From positions 62,001-126,000 of the forward strand of contig JAEZGM010000002.1 of assembly GCA_023416955.1 (NCBI GenBank): a stretch of DNA of 64,000 bases, in the 5' to 3' direction. The position numbers were made by a program, and so were the translations under genes. Below, piece by piece: positions 50,321-58,939 of this stretch (position 1 is its first letter; each line of letters opens with the position of its first letter). Under the pieces are notes generated by a model. That model saw only the letters and a program-made list of their open reading frames with translations. It was not told the origin of the DNA and ran no database searches. The DNA is from Bacillota bacterium. GTDB taxonomy: Bacteria; Bacillota; Clostridia; Oscillospirales; Acutalibacteraceae.

Positions 50321-52123
50321 ATGAAATCAAAAATAATCAATACGGTCACAGCACATAAAAAGATGTTTATTCTGATCGGGTCCGGTTTGGTTCTGGGCGT
50401 TGCAATTTTAATCACTGTCCTGCTATACGCCAGGCAGAGCGGAAGCACGGCGGAAACGACATACCGTGAATACACGGCGGAAAAGGGCAGAGTCACTGTC
50501 GGAACAAGCGAAACAGGCACCGTCACACTGGATCAGACAACGGTATCTTTTCCGGTGGACGCGACCATAGAGAAAACGCTTGTGAAGCCGGGGTATTCCG
50601 TAAAGACCGGCGATTCTTTGGTAACATTGAATCAGGCGAGCATTACGGAAGGAACCGCCACCACAAAGAATAAGCTGGCCGAAGCGAAGCTGGAGCTCGA
50701 GCAGGCGCTGGCCGACCAGACCAATAAGCTGAAATCCGCAAAGCTTACCTATCAGACCAGCCTGCAGAACGCGTCAAACGCGTATACGCAGGAGGATCTT
50801 ACAAAATCCGATATCCAGAACGGGATTGACAGCGCGCAGAAAACATATAACGACGCAAAGACCCAGCTTGCAAAATATCAGGCGCTTCAATCCGGCTTTA
50901 CGGCGGACTACGCAAAGCTGAATGAACTGAAAAAATGGCGGGACGACGCCAAAACACAGGCGGACAGCTTTCAGACCCAGCTGACCAGTTATAACAGCCA
51001 ATACGATAAGCAGCTTGGCGCTTTAAGCAGTTTGAAATCCACGATGAATTCCAAATACTCCAATTATATTGCGGTCAAAAACGGCGCAGGCAATGGCGAC
51101 GATGATGAGGACAGCGCAAAAGATGCCTATGATACCGCGAAAACCGCCTACAACGATTACGCGGACGATATTTCAACGGTTGTGCAGGGGCAGACCGACC
51201 TGCAGTCCAAAGTATCGCTCTATACCGCGGAGTACAATAACTATTCCTCCGCTTATGACGAGTATAATACGACGTTCAATCAGAAATATGGTACGACCTC
51301 CACTGCGGACGCTCTTGCCGATAAAGTGAGCACTTTGCAGTCACAGGTGAAGGACGCCCAGTACGCGCTGGAGAAAGCGCAGAAATCCTCCACGGGAAGT
51401 GTTGATTCCGCTGAGCAGAAGCTGCAAAGCACACTGGCTGACGGGCAAAGTGCCGAAAGCACTTATAACCTGACCGCCGCGCAGCTTTCACAGGCGGTGG
51501 AGACACAGCAGAGCAACTATGATACCCTGAAGAGCCAGCTGGCAGACGTTGAAAGTGCAATCAACGGAAACGGCACAATTACAGCACCTTGCGACGGTAT
51601 TATTGTATCGGTGAATTACACGGACGGCAGCAGTGTCAAAGCGGATGAAGCCATTGTTACCATCGCGAAGACTTCATCTGTAAATATGTCGATTTCCCTT
51701 TCAGAGGACGACATCACCAATGTGAAAATCGGGCAGCAGGCTCAAATTACACTTTCGGCGTATGACGACCAGACTTTTGACGCCACGGTCGAGAGCATCT
51801 CGACTTCTCCGGCGCGTTCCGGTTCCGCTTCCGTTTCTTACACAGTGACTGCAAAAATGACCGGCGACAATACGGAACAGGTCTATAACGGTATGAGCGG
51901 CGAGGTTACGCTGATTCAAAAGCAGGTAAAAGATGCAGTGTATGTACCGGATCAAACAGTAACATTTGACAACGGGGTTTCCACTGTGCTGGTGAAAAAG
52001 CAGGACGGCACACAACAGAAAACAACGGTTACCACCGGATTTTCCAACGGGCGCTATGTTGAAATTCTCAGCGGACTGCAGGAAGGGGACACCGTATTGG
52101 CGGAAAGTGCGGTGGTCAAATGA
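50321..52123 (+). CDS. MacA/HlyD-type efflux adaptor protein
   Basis: A 600-residue membrane-fusion protein: an N-terminal membrane helix (about 18-39), a biotinyl-lipoyl-like half domain (about 55-110), a very long, Gln/Ala/Ser-rich coiled coil (about 115-415), the second lipoyl half (NGTITAPCDGIIVSVNYTDGSSV, about 418-440) and beta-barrel domains. The coiled coil is longer than in typical Gram-positive YknX-like adaptors. It links the permease to the outside in a MacAB-type system. GGAGGCC precedes the ATG. The stop overlaps the next gene (ATGA). Confidence 0.9.
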   Translation: MKSKIINTVTAHKKMFILIGSGLVLGVAILITVLLYARQSGSTAETTYREYTAEKGRVTVGTSETGTVTLDQTTVSFPVDATIEKTLVKPGYSVKTGDSLVTLNQASITEGTATTKNKLAEAKLELEQALADQTNKLKSAKLTYQTSLQNASNAYTQEDLTKSDIQNGIDSAQKTYNDAKTQLAKYQALQSGFTADYAKLNELKKWRDDAKTQADSFQTQLTSYNSQYDKQLGALSSLKSTMNSKYSNYIAVKNGAGNGDDDEDSAKDAYDTAKTAYNDYADDISTVVQGQTDLQSKVSLYTAEYNNYSSAYDEYNTTFNQKYGTTSTADALADKVSTLQSQVKDAQYALEKAQKSSTGSVDSAEQKLQSTLADGQSAESTYNLTAAQLSQAVETQQSNYDTLKSQLADVESAINGNGTITAPCDGIIVSVNYTDGSSVKADEAIVTIAKTSSVNMSISLSEDDITNVKIGQQAQITLSAYDDQTFDATVESISTSPARSGSASVSYTVTAKMTGDNTEQVYNGMSGEVTLIQKQVKDAVYVPDQTVTFDNGVSTVLVKKQDGTQQKTTVTTGFSNGRYVEILSGLQEGDTVLAESAVVK

Positions 52124-53490
52124 AGCTTCGTGAAATTATCCATCTGGTATGGATCAATATAAAGAACAGCAAAACAAAAGTGCTGCTGACTTCCCTTGGC
52201 GTCGTGGTCGGTGCGGCAACCATTGTACTGGTTATCGCCATCGGGCATGGCGGGGAAGTGAACGTGAAAGAGCAGTTTAAAACGCTGAATGTGGGCGCGA
52301 TTGACGTTACGGTTGCAACTTCGGCTGACTTGGCGGATCAGATGGCCGGCGGCATGGGCGGCAATTTTCCGGGCGGCTTTCCCGGCGGAGGAATGCCGTC
52401 GGGCCAGAGCGGAAACCGTTCGGGTGGTTCCGGAAATTTTAGCCGTCAAAGCGGCGGCTTTTCCGGCGGCGGTCAAACGGGCCAGAGCGGCAGTCAAACC
52501 TTCACTGCGGCGCAGAAAGGGGTTACGCTGACTACGGATGACGTTTCCGACATCTTATCGATGGTGCCGAACCTTACGTCCGCATCTCTGATTTCCAGCG
52601 GAAAGGGCGCTGTTCTGACGGACGATTTGGATGAGGAAACGGATGAAACGATTGTCGGCTGCCTGCCGGAGTATCAGGATATCAGTAACCTTACCCTGTT
52701 GCAGGGTGAATTTATCACACAGGATGATGTGGACGGCAAATCAAAGGTTGCGGTAATCGGGAACACCCTCGCGAAAACACTGTTCGGCGGCGCTTATGCC
52801 GCGTACGGACAGATGATGACCGTTGAAGGGAAAACCTATGAAGTGGTTGGCGTACTGGATTCGATGGGCTCTGTTTCCACGGGAACCAGCCCCGACGATT
52901 CCATCTATCTGCCTTACACCACCGCGCAGAAATATGTTTTGGGCAGCTCCGCCACGCCTAAGATTATGGCGGTTGCTTCCGATGTACAGGAAGTACCGAC
53001 CGCAATCGAAAACATCAAGACTGTACTGACGGAAAATTACCCTAAAGGCAATTTCACCGTCACGGACGCCGGCAGCGAAATGGAAGCGGCGACTACCTCC
53101 GCAAATACACTGTCCATGCTGCTGATCGCGGTGGCAATTATCGTATTTATTGTTGGCGGCATCGGGATTATGAATGTGCTTTTTGTGTCAGTGAAAGAAC
53201 GTACACAGGAAATCGGGATACTGAAAGCGCTGGGAAGCAGCAAAAGGGAAATTCTGCTGCAGTTTTTACTGGAAGCCAATATGATGGGCACATTCGGCGG
53301 CATTGCCGGAGTGATTCTCGGATTTGCGCTGGTGCCCGCGGTACGTCTGACCGGTATGACCGTGGTTCCTCTTGCCGTGGGCGGCGTGCTTGCGTTTATT
53401 TTTGCGGTTATTACCGCTACCGTATTCGGTTTTTACCCGGCTTACAAGGCGGCTCAGCTGATGCCGATTGAAGCCCTATCACAGGAATAA
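52120..53490 (+). CDS. MacB-type ABC permease with Gly/Ser-rich insert
   Basis: A 456-residue FtsX/MacB-type permease: an N-terminal membrane helix (TSLGVVVGAATIVLVIAIG), a large outside domain and three C-terminal helices (SMLLIAVAIIVFIVGGIGIMNVLFV, GTFGGIAGVILGFALV, LAVGGVLAFIFAVITATVFG). The outside domain carries an unusual stretch of about 55 residues (about 77-130) rich in Gly, Ser, Gln and Phe, including NFPGGFPGGG and NFSRQSGGFSGGG. It starts inside the adaptor gene's stop. The ATPase is two genes downstream. Confidence 0.9.
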   Translation: MKLREIIHLVWINIKNSKTKVLLTSLGVVVGAATIVLVIAIGHGGEVNVKEQFKTLNVGAIDVTVATSADLADQMAGGMGGNFPGGFPGGGMPSGQSGNRSGGSGNFSRQSGGFSGGGQTGQSGSQTFTAAQKGVTLTTDDVSDILSMVPNLTSASLISSGKGAVLTDDLDEETDETIVGCLPEYQDISNLTLLQGEFITQDDVDGKSKVAVIGNTLAKTLFGGAYAAYGQMMTVEGKTYEVVGVLDSMGSVSTGTSPDDSIYLPYTTAQKYVLGSSATPKIMAVASDVQEVPTAIENIKTVLTENYPKGNFTVTDAGSEMEAATTSANTLSMLLIAVAIIVFIVGGIGIMNVLFVSVKERTQEIGILKALGSSKREILLQFLLEANMMGTFGGIAGVILGFALVPAVRLTGMTVVPLAVGGVLAFIFAVITATVFGFYPAYKAAQLMPIEALSQE

Positions 53491-53502
53491 CAGGAGGAAA
53501 AT

Positions 53503-54258
53503 ATGAAACGGATTAAAATGATAACCGGTATGCTTCTGGTCATTGCGCTCGCCGCCTTTTCGCTTGCCGCGTGTTCATCCGGCAGCACTTCGTCCCAACA
53601 GCAAAACGGGGGACAGGGCTACCGTCAGCAGGGAGGATACGGCGGATCTGACTCCAGCGGGAGCCGTGGGCAGAATTTTTCAAGGGAATCCGGCTCCGGA
53701 ACACAGAACGGCAGCGCGTCTTCCGGCGGGGGCTCCGGAAACATGGGGCAGCAGTCCGGCGGAGGTAATTCCTCCGATCAGATTTTAGGAAAAGTGACGT
53801 CCGTTGTCGGCAATGAGGTGACTCTTGCTCTGGGAACGCAGTCGAGCGGAACAAGCTCTTCGTCGCTCTCGCTGACCGGTGAGACAAAAACGCTGCTGAT
53901 TCCCGTCGGCCTGAACCTTTCCTCCTCCGGCGGATTCGCAAACCGGGGAACAGGCGGGAGCACACAGGCGTCGGGCGCCGCCCCTTCCGGCAACATGCCG
54001 ACCGGGGGAACGATGCCCGGCGGAAACGGGGGCACGGCCGCGGGCAGCACAAAAACAGCCGGTACGGGCAATACAGCCGGCAGAACTTCCAACACCGCGG
54101 GAAATACTTCCGGTAAAACCTCCGGTACGACAGGGACTGCCGCAACACAGCGAACCAGTGATTTTTCCAGTATTACCAAAGGAATGATCCTGCGTATTAC
54201 GCAAAAGGATATTAACGGAACGCAGACCGTCGTAAGAGTTGCGATTGTGTCGAAATAA
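53503..54258 (+). CDS. Gly/Ser/Thr-rich lipoprotein
   Basis: A 251-residue lipoprotein: signal peptide with lipobox LAAC at about residues 21-24, then a low-complexity part rich in Gly, Ser, Gln (about 25-92, with QNFSRESGSG), a short structured segment (QILGKVTSVVGNEVTLALG), a second low-complexity part rich in Gly, Thr, Asn, Ala (about 150-220) and a C-terminal segment (SSITKGMILRITQKDINGTQTVVRVAIV split near the end). The two ordered parts may form one small beta-domain. It lies inside the efflux operon and shares its low-complexity style with the permease insert. Function unknown. Confidence 0.75.
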   Translation: MKRIKMITGMLLVIALAAFSLAACSSGSTSSQQQNGGQGYRQQGGYGGSDSSGSRGQNFSRESGSGTQNGSASSGGGSGNMGQQSGGGNSSDQILGKVTSVVGNEVTLALGTQSSGTSSSSLSLTGETKTLLIPVGLNLSSSGGFANRGTGGSTQASGAAPSGNMPTGGTMPGGNGGTAAGSTKTAGTGNTAGRTSNTAGNTSGKTSGTTGTAATQRTSDFSSITKGMILRITQKDINGTQTVVRVAIVSK

Positions 54259-54275
54259 GCGAAAGGATGTCCGCT

Positions 54276-54986
54276 ATGGAAAACGTAATTCATATGGCAC
54301 AAATCCGCAAGTGGTATCAGGTGGGCGATAGCCGGCTTGATGTTTTAAAATCCGTTTCGCTGGATGTTGACGAAGGGGAATACCTCGCGGTTCTGGGGCC
54401 CTCCGGTTCCGGCAAAAGTACGCTGATGAATATTGTCGGCTGTATGGATAAGTTTCAGGAAGGAGAGTACTGGCTCACCGGGCAGCCGGTGCATGAAATG
54501 AAGGACGCGCAGCTGACGCATCTGCGCAATCAGCAAATCGGTTTTATCTTTCAGAAATATCATTTGATTCAAAAGTACGATGTTTTGCTGAATACGATGG
54601 TTCCGCTGCTGATTCGCGGGGTGCCTCGAAAGGAAGCGGCTGAAATTTCCATGGAAAAGCTCGAGATGCTGGAAATGGGCGACCGTGTGCACCACAAGCC
54701 AAACGAGCTTTCAGGCGGTCAGCAGCAGCGTGTTGCCATTGCCCGCGCGCTGGTCGGCCAGCCGAAGCTGCTGCTGGCGGACGAACCGACCGGCGCGCTG
54801 GATTCCGCGACCGGCAAAGAGGTACTGAAGCTGTTTGACCAGCTACATGAAATGGGAAATACCATTGTAATGATCACGCACGATCTGCATGTGGCAAGCT
54901 ACGCGAAACGCGTTATCAAGATTGTGGACGGCGAGCTTTTTGAAAATGAAAGCTTCGATTCCGAAATGAGTACAGGAGGGCATTGA
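54276..54986 (+). CDS. MacB/LolD-type ABC transporter ATPase
   Basis: About 236 residues with all ATPase motifs: GPSGSGKST, Q-loop FIFQKYHLI, signature LSGGQQQRVAIARAL, Walker B LLLADEPTGALD and H-loop ITHDLHV. It energises the permease upstream. An ATG at 54267 touches the AAAGGA ribosome site; the ATG at 54276 is correctly spaced and is chosen. The next gene starts one base after the stop. Confidence 0.94.
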   Translation: MENVIHMAQIRKWYQVGDSRLDVLKSVSLDVDEGEYLAVLGPSGSGKSTLMNIVGCMDKFQEGEYWLTGQPVHEMKDAQLTHLRNQQIGFIFQKYHLIQKYDVLLNTMVPLLIRGVPRKEAAEISMEKLEMLEMGDRVHHKPNELSGGQQQRVAIARALVGQPKLLLADEPTGALDSATGKEVLKLFDQLHEMGNTIVMITHDLHVASYAKRVIKIVDGELFENESFDSEMSTGGH

Positions 54987-54987
54987 G

Positions 54988-55614
54988 ATGAAAAAATATC
55001 AAAAATATTTAATAATTCCGGTCATGGCGGTTGCGTTCCTTCTTTTTTCAACTCAAATCACAGCCGGGGCCGCTGCGGATGAAGCCAGTACGGCGTCGGT
55101 AACTTTGAGCGCGGTTACGCTTGCGTCGCATTCCAGTTATGTCAGCGATTCCTATTTTGGTGTGATTAACCTCAGCGTGGAGGATCCCGGCGTTGTGACC
55201 GTGACGACCGATTCACAGGGTCATGTGGTAATGTCCGCCATCAGTTCCGGGGTTACGAAGGTACATTACTGGTACCGTGCAGACGGATTGAGCGGCTGGA
55301 CGCGCGCGACCGTGCCGGTCACCGTTTCGGGTGCCGCCGTTTCAGCGGAAGCAGCGGATGCGCAGACCGGTCTGGTGTTTCCTCAGAACAGTATCAGCAT
55401 TCAAAACGGAAGTGATTATACGGTAACCGGTATTACACTCAACGGAAAATCCGTTGGGGCGGACACGCTGCTGTGGGTTTCCTCTACCAGCTCTGTTGCG
55501 TCGGTGGAATCGGCTACCGGAAAAATTACGGCAGTCGGTCTGGGTACGGCGGTAATCTATGCAATCGACCCGGTAACAAAAAATGTTGCAAACATCAATC
55601 TGTCGGTGTACTGA
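54988..55614 (+). CDS. secreted protein with bacterial Ig-like (BIG_2-type) domain
   Basis: A 208-residue exported protein with a signal peptide (about residues 1-30, ending ITAGAAADE). An N-terminal beta-rich part (about 35-115) and a C-terminal BIG_2-like domain (about 125-208: ISIQNGSDYTVTGITLNG, SSTSSVASVESATGKITAVGLGTAVIYA) follow. It is the last gene of the efflux operon, one base after the ATPase, and may be a wall-side partner or cargo. Its role in the system is not known. Confidence 0.8.
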   Translation: MKKYQKYLIIPVMAVAFLLFSTQITAGAAADEASTASVTLSAVTLASHSSYVSDSYFGVINLSVEDPGVVTVTTDSQGHVVMSAISSGVTKVHYWYRADGLSGWTRATVPVTVSGAAVSAEAADAQTGLVFPQNSISIQNGSDYTVTGITLNGKSVGADTLLWVSSTSSVASVESATGKITAVGLGTAVIYAIDPVTKNVANINLSVY

Positions 55615-55630
55615 CCCCATTCACCGACAG
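55600..55630 (+). terminator. hairpin across the stop of the efflux operon
   Basis: CTGTCGGTG pairs with CACCGACAG around 13 bases including the stop codon of the last gene. It is followed by AT-rich sequence without a clean T-run. Confidence 0.45.
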
Positions 55631-55664
55631 TTCATATATAATTTTGCTATGAGAAGAGCGGGTT

Positions 55665-55696
55665 ACAAAACCGGCATGGAAACATGCCGGTTTTGT
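55665..55696 (+). terminator. terminator of the efflux operon
   Basis: ACAAAACCGGCATG pairs perfectly with CATGCCGGTTTTGT around GAAA, followed by GCTGTTTTT. Confidence 0.8.
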
Positions 55697-55893
55697 GCTG
55701 TTTTTATTAACCGGGCTTATATTTCCTGCCGGATATTGAATGAAATACTTTTTTATGATAAATTATTTATACATATATGTTTTATACATGTATAACGCAG
55801 CACCAAAATAAAGTGGTGAAATTCATCTCAGCATGTGGTATGATCAATATTATATTTTATTCAATAAAACAGGGAGCATGGATTTTACCCGTT

Positions 55894-55915
55894 CCTGTGC
55901 CGGTGTCGGCACAGG
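55894..55915 (+). promoter_or_regulatory. leader hairpin of the metB-like gene
   Basis: CCTGTGCCG pairs perfectly with CGGCACAGG around GTGT, 25 bases before the start codon. With no T-tract it is not a normal terminator; it may modulate translation. Confidence 0.4.
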
Positions 55916-55940
55916 TGAAGATGATTGGGGGATTAAGAAA

Positions 55941-57074
55941 ATGGATATCAGTACAAATTGTATTCATGGAAGTGAGGATCCAACGGACTGTAGCGGTTCG
56001 GTGACAATTCCGATTTATCAGACCGCGACTTTTGCGCATCCCGGTGTCGGGCAGAGTACGGGGTACGATTACTCCCGACTGCAGAATCCGACAAGAGAAA
56101 GCCTTGAAAAAACCATCGCCGGGCTGGAGCATGGCGACGACGCAATGGCTTTTTCCTCGGGTATGGCTGCGCTGGCCGCGGTAATGGAACTGTTTCACAG
56201 CGGCGACCATATGATCGCTTCCGATGATTTATACGGCGGTTCTATCCGCCTTTTTCGCGGCATTTCCGAAAAGAACGGCCTGACGTTTGATTTTGTGGAT
56301 ACGTCTGATCTTGCGGCGGTGGAAAAGCTCATAAAGCCGCAGACGAGGGCGCTGTTTATTGAAACGCCCACCAATCCGATGATGCATGTGACCGATCTTC
56401 AAAAGGCGAGCGCCCTCGCAAAAGCGCACAATATGCTGGTGATTGTGGACAACACGTTTCTGACGCCGTATTTTCAGAATCCGATTGTGCTTGGCGCCGA
56501 TATTGTTCTGCACAGCGGCACAAAGTACCTTTGCGGGCACAACGACACGCTTGCCGGTTTTGCGGTGACCGCAACGCCGGAGCTTTCGGAACGGCTGCGT
56601 TATATATTTAAAACAACGGGCGCCTGCCTATCCCCGTTTGACAGCTGGCTTTTGATTCGCGGAATTAAGACGCTGCCCGTGCGTGTGGAAAAGCAGCAGG
56701 AAAACGCAATGAAGCTGGCACAGTGGCTTTGCGGGCATCCGAAGGTAAAAAAAGTGTATTACGTCGGGCTTTCTTCGCACCGTGATTATGAGGTGTCCCG
56801 CCGTCAGGCGAGGGGATTCGGCGCAATGATTTCGTTTGAGACGGACAGCGAAGAAACCGCGCGCAAATTGCTTGCCAACGTAAAGCTGATAATGTTTGCC
56901 GAAAGCCTTGGCGGAGTAGAAACGCTGATTACATATCCTATGATGCAGACTCACGCCGATTTGCCGAAGGAAGAACGGGAAGCGAAGGGCATCAACGAAC
57001 GCCTGCTGCGTATTTCCGTCGGTTTGGAGCACATTGATGATTTAATCGCAGATTTGGGACAGGCATTAAGATAG
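55941..57074 (+). CDS. cystathionine gamma-synthase-like PLP enzyme
   Basis: A 377-residue Cys/Met-metabolism PLP enzyme, paralogue of that at 22799-23965. It shows YQTATFAHPGVG...YDYSRLQNPTRESLE, FSSGMAALAAVM, VDNTFLTPYFQNPI, the PLP lysine in HSGTKYLCGHND and SLGGVETL. It most likely forms cystathionine from an acylhomoserine and cysteine (MetB), given the beta-lyase partner downstream, but a lyase is possible. The ATG at 55941 with GGGGGA fits family N-termini; the longer frame upstream runs through the leader hairpin and is rejected. Confidence 0.9.
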   Translation: MDISTNCIHGSEDPTDCSGSVTIPIYQTATFAHPGVGQSTGYDYSRLQNPTRESLEKTIAGLEHGDDAMAFSSGMAALAAVMELFHSGDHMIASDDLYGGSIRLFRGISEKNGLTFDFVDTSDLAAVEKLIKPQTRALFIETPTNPMMHVTDLQKASALAKAHNMLVIVDNTFLTPYFQNPIVLGADIVLHSGTKYLCGHNDTLAGFAVTATPELSERLRYIFKTTGACLSPFDSWLLIRGIKTLPVRVEKQQENAMKLAQWLCGHPKVKKVYYVGLSSHRDYEVSRRQARGFGAMISFETDSEETARKLLANVKLIMFAESLGGVETLITYPMMQTHADLPKEEREAKGINERLLRISVGLEHIDDLIADLGQALR

Positions 57075-57095
57075 AAGATCAGGAGGCTAAAATTT

Positions 57096-58274
57096 ATGAA
57101 TTGTCGTTTTGACACAGTGATAGACAGAAAAGGAACGAATTCCGTTAAATATGATTTTGCAAAGGAACGCGGAAAAAAAGAAGATGCTCTGCCACTCTGG
57201 GTAGCCGATATGGACTTTCAGGCCCCGGAAGCGGTCAGTCAGGCGTTGGCTGCCGCGGTTCAGCACGGTGTGTTCGGGTACTCCAACACCAAAGAAGAGT
57301 ATTTCAACGCGGTGCACCAGTGGTATTTGCAGCGCTTCGGGTGGGATACACAGCGGAACTGGCTGGTCAAAACGCCCGGCGTCGTTTATGCGATCAGCAC
57401 GGCAATCCGCGCGCTGACACAAAAAGGGGACGCGGTTCTGATTCAGCGTCCGGTCTATTATCCTTTTTCGGAATCCATCTTGAAAAATGAACGCGTTTTG
57501 ATCAACAGTCCGCTCGTGTATTCCGATGGTAAATATTCGATGGACTTTAAAGATTTTGAAGAAAAGATTGTTCAGAACCATGTGAAGCTGTTCATTCTGT
57601 GCAGCCCGCACAACCCGGTCGGCAGAGTCTGGACAAAGGACGAACTGATTCGCGTTGGCGACATTTGCCTGAAGCATGGGGTTCTGGTTGTTTCCGATGA
57701 AATCCACGCCGATTTTGTTTACCCCGGAAATAAACACCTCGTTTTCGCTGGATTAAAACCGGAGTTCGCGCAGTTTACGATTACCTGCACGGCGCCCAGC
57801 AAAACCTTTAATCTCGCGGGTCTGCAGACCTCCAATATTTTCATAACAAATGAGAAAATCCGCCGCTTATTTCAGGCAGAAATCCGGCGCAGCGGATATG
57901 ACGAACCGAATGCGATGGGAATCATCGCCTGTCAAGCGGCATATGAGCACGGAGGGGAGTGGCTTGACGAGCTCAAAGCCTACCTTTTGGGAAATGTAGA
58001 ATACCTGCGTGGCTTCCTGCAAAGCCGCGTGCCGCAGGTCAAACTGGTGGAGCCGCAGGGAACCTACCTTGTATGGCTGGATTTTCGTGCGCTCGGTCTT
58101 TCCGATCGTGAACTGGACGAACTGGTGAGCGACAGGGCGGGGCTTTGGCTCGATGACGGAACGATGTTCGGGCCGGAAGGAACGGGATTCCAGCGGGTCA
58201 ATATTGCGTGCCCGCGCTCCACGCTGGAGCAGGCGCTGGAGCGTTTGGAGGCAGCTGTCAAAGCATTGGATTAA
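57096..58274 (+). CDS. MalY/PatB-type cystathionine beta-lyase
   Basis: A 392-residue fold-type I PLP enzyme of the MalY/PatB group. The N-terminus FDTVIDRKGTNSVKYDFA and LPLWVADMDF are group hallmarks; PHNPVGRVWTKDEL, SDEIHADFVYPG and the PLP lysine in CTAPSKTFNLAGLQ complete the site. PatB-type enzymes split cystathionine to homocysteine, pyruvate and ammonia. AGGAGG lies before the ATG, 21 bases after the metB-like gene, so the pair forms a cysteine-to-homocysteine route. Confidence 0.93.
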   Translation: MNCRFDTVIDRKGTNSVKYDFAKERGKKEDALPLWVADMDFQAPEAVSQALAAAVQHGVFGYSNTKEEYFNAVHQWYLQRFGWDTQRNWLVKTPGVVYAISTAIRALTQKGDAVLIQRPVYYPFSESILKNERVLINSPLVYSDGKYSMDFKDFEEKIVQNHVKLFILCSPHNPVGRVWTKDELIRVGDICLKHGVLVVSDEIHADFVYPGNKHLVFAGLKPEFAQFTITCTAPSKTFNLAGLQTSNIFITNEKIRRLFQAEIRRSGYDEPNAMGIIACQAAYEHGGEWLDELKAYLLGNVEYLRGFLQSRVPQVKLVEPQGTYLVWLDFRALGLSDRELDELVSDRAGLWLDDGTMFGPEGTGFQRVNIACPRSTLEQALERLEAAVKALD

Positions 58275-58287
58275 AAACAGATAAAAC

Positions 58288-58324
58288 CTGAAACGGCGGA
58301 GGGTACACCTCCGCCGTTTCAGGT
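58288..58324 (+). terminator. terminator of the transsulfuration pair
   Basis: CCTGAAACGGCGGAGG pairs perfectly with CCTCCGCCGTTTCAGG around GTACA. The T-run behind it is short. Confidence 0.7.
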
Positions 58325-58333
58325 TCCTATGTA

Positions 58334-58434
58334 TAGTCAGCTAACTTTAGAAAACATCCAAGAAACAAGCGCAAAATCTTTGATCTATGGATTTCACGCT
58401 TGGTGATTGGTTCTGTTTTCAAATTAACTGACTA
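58334..58434. mobile_element. TAGTCAGTT MITE-like element, 101-bp copy E
   Basis: TAGTCAGCTAACTTTAGAAA and TTCAAATTAACTGACTA bound 101 bases, with an inner inverted repeat around AAGCGCAAAATC. It is inverted relative to copies D and F, and lies between the patB-like terminator and the flavodoxin gene. Confidence 0.75.
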
Positions 58435-58475
58435 TATTGTATGTTTGATATGGAGTCGTAAGACTTGTAATCGAA

Positions 58476-58889
58476 TCAGCGTTTGGCGAAACGCTCGCCG
58501 AAATGAATGCAGTCGTTCAGCGCGTCGTCATCGGGAGCGGAGTTGACAATCAATCCCTGTTCAAACAGCTTGCCGCCGGCCGCGGTGACGCGTTCCTGCC
58601 AGCTGCGCATCCATTCGCCGTCTCCCCAGCCGTAAGAACCGAACAGCGCGATATTTTTACCGGAAAGCTGATTTTCAACTTCAGTGAAGAACGGCTCGAA
58701 TTCAGACTCTTCGAGCACTTCGTCTCCCATGGCGGAGCAGCCAAATGCGATTTTGTCATATTCGCCGATTTTAGAAGCGTCAAAGTCAGAAACGGAAAAT
58801 ACATCCGCCTGCGCGCCCTTGCCGATTGCCTGGGCCATTGCCTCGGTGTTTCCGGTGCCGCTCCAATATACTGCCAATACTTTACTCAT
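58476..58889 (-). CDS. flavodoxin (short-chain)
   Basis: A 137-residue FMN protein carrying low-potential electrons, often replacing ferredoxin when iron is short. The FMN phosphate loop VYWSGTGNTEAMA, the SAMGDEVLEESEFEPF loop and the GSYGWGDGEWM loop are all present. The ATG at 58889 has AAAGGTGA upstream; a GTG or ATG further up would add an improbable N-terminus. It is the second gene after a DUF3793 gene, behind an iron-box promoter, consistent with induction under iron limitation. Confidence 0.93.
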   Translation of the reverse strand: MSKVLAVYWSGTGNTEAMAQAIGKGAQADVFSVSDFDASKIGEYDKIAFGCSAMGDEVLEESEFEPFFTEVENQLSGKNIALFGSYGWGDGEWMRSWQERVTAAGGKLFEQGLIVNSAPDDDALNDCIHFGERFAKR

Positions 58890-58939
58890 TTGAATCACCT
58901 TTCCTTGTGTGCCGGGCATGGAGGCCCGGAAAAATATCG

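Larger units (their letters stand above)
55631..55940. other. intergenic region before the transsulfuration pair
   Basis: It contains the efflux operon terminator and an AT-rich promoter region, then a hairpin at 55894-55915 in the leader of the metB-like gene. No gene seen. Confidence 0.5.

Noticed and set aside
55833..55940. N-terminal extension of the metB-like gene by 36 codons
   Set aside because: The extension crosses a strong hairpin, lacks a ribosome site and does not fit family N-termini; ATG at 55941 does.
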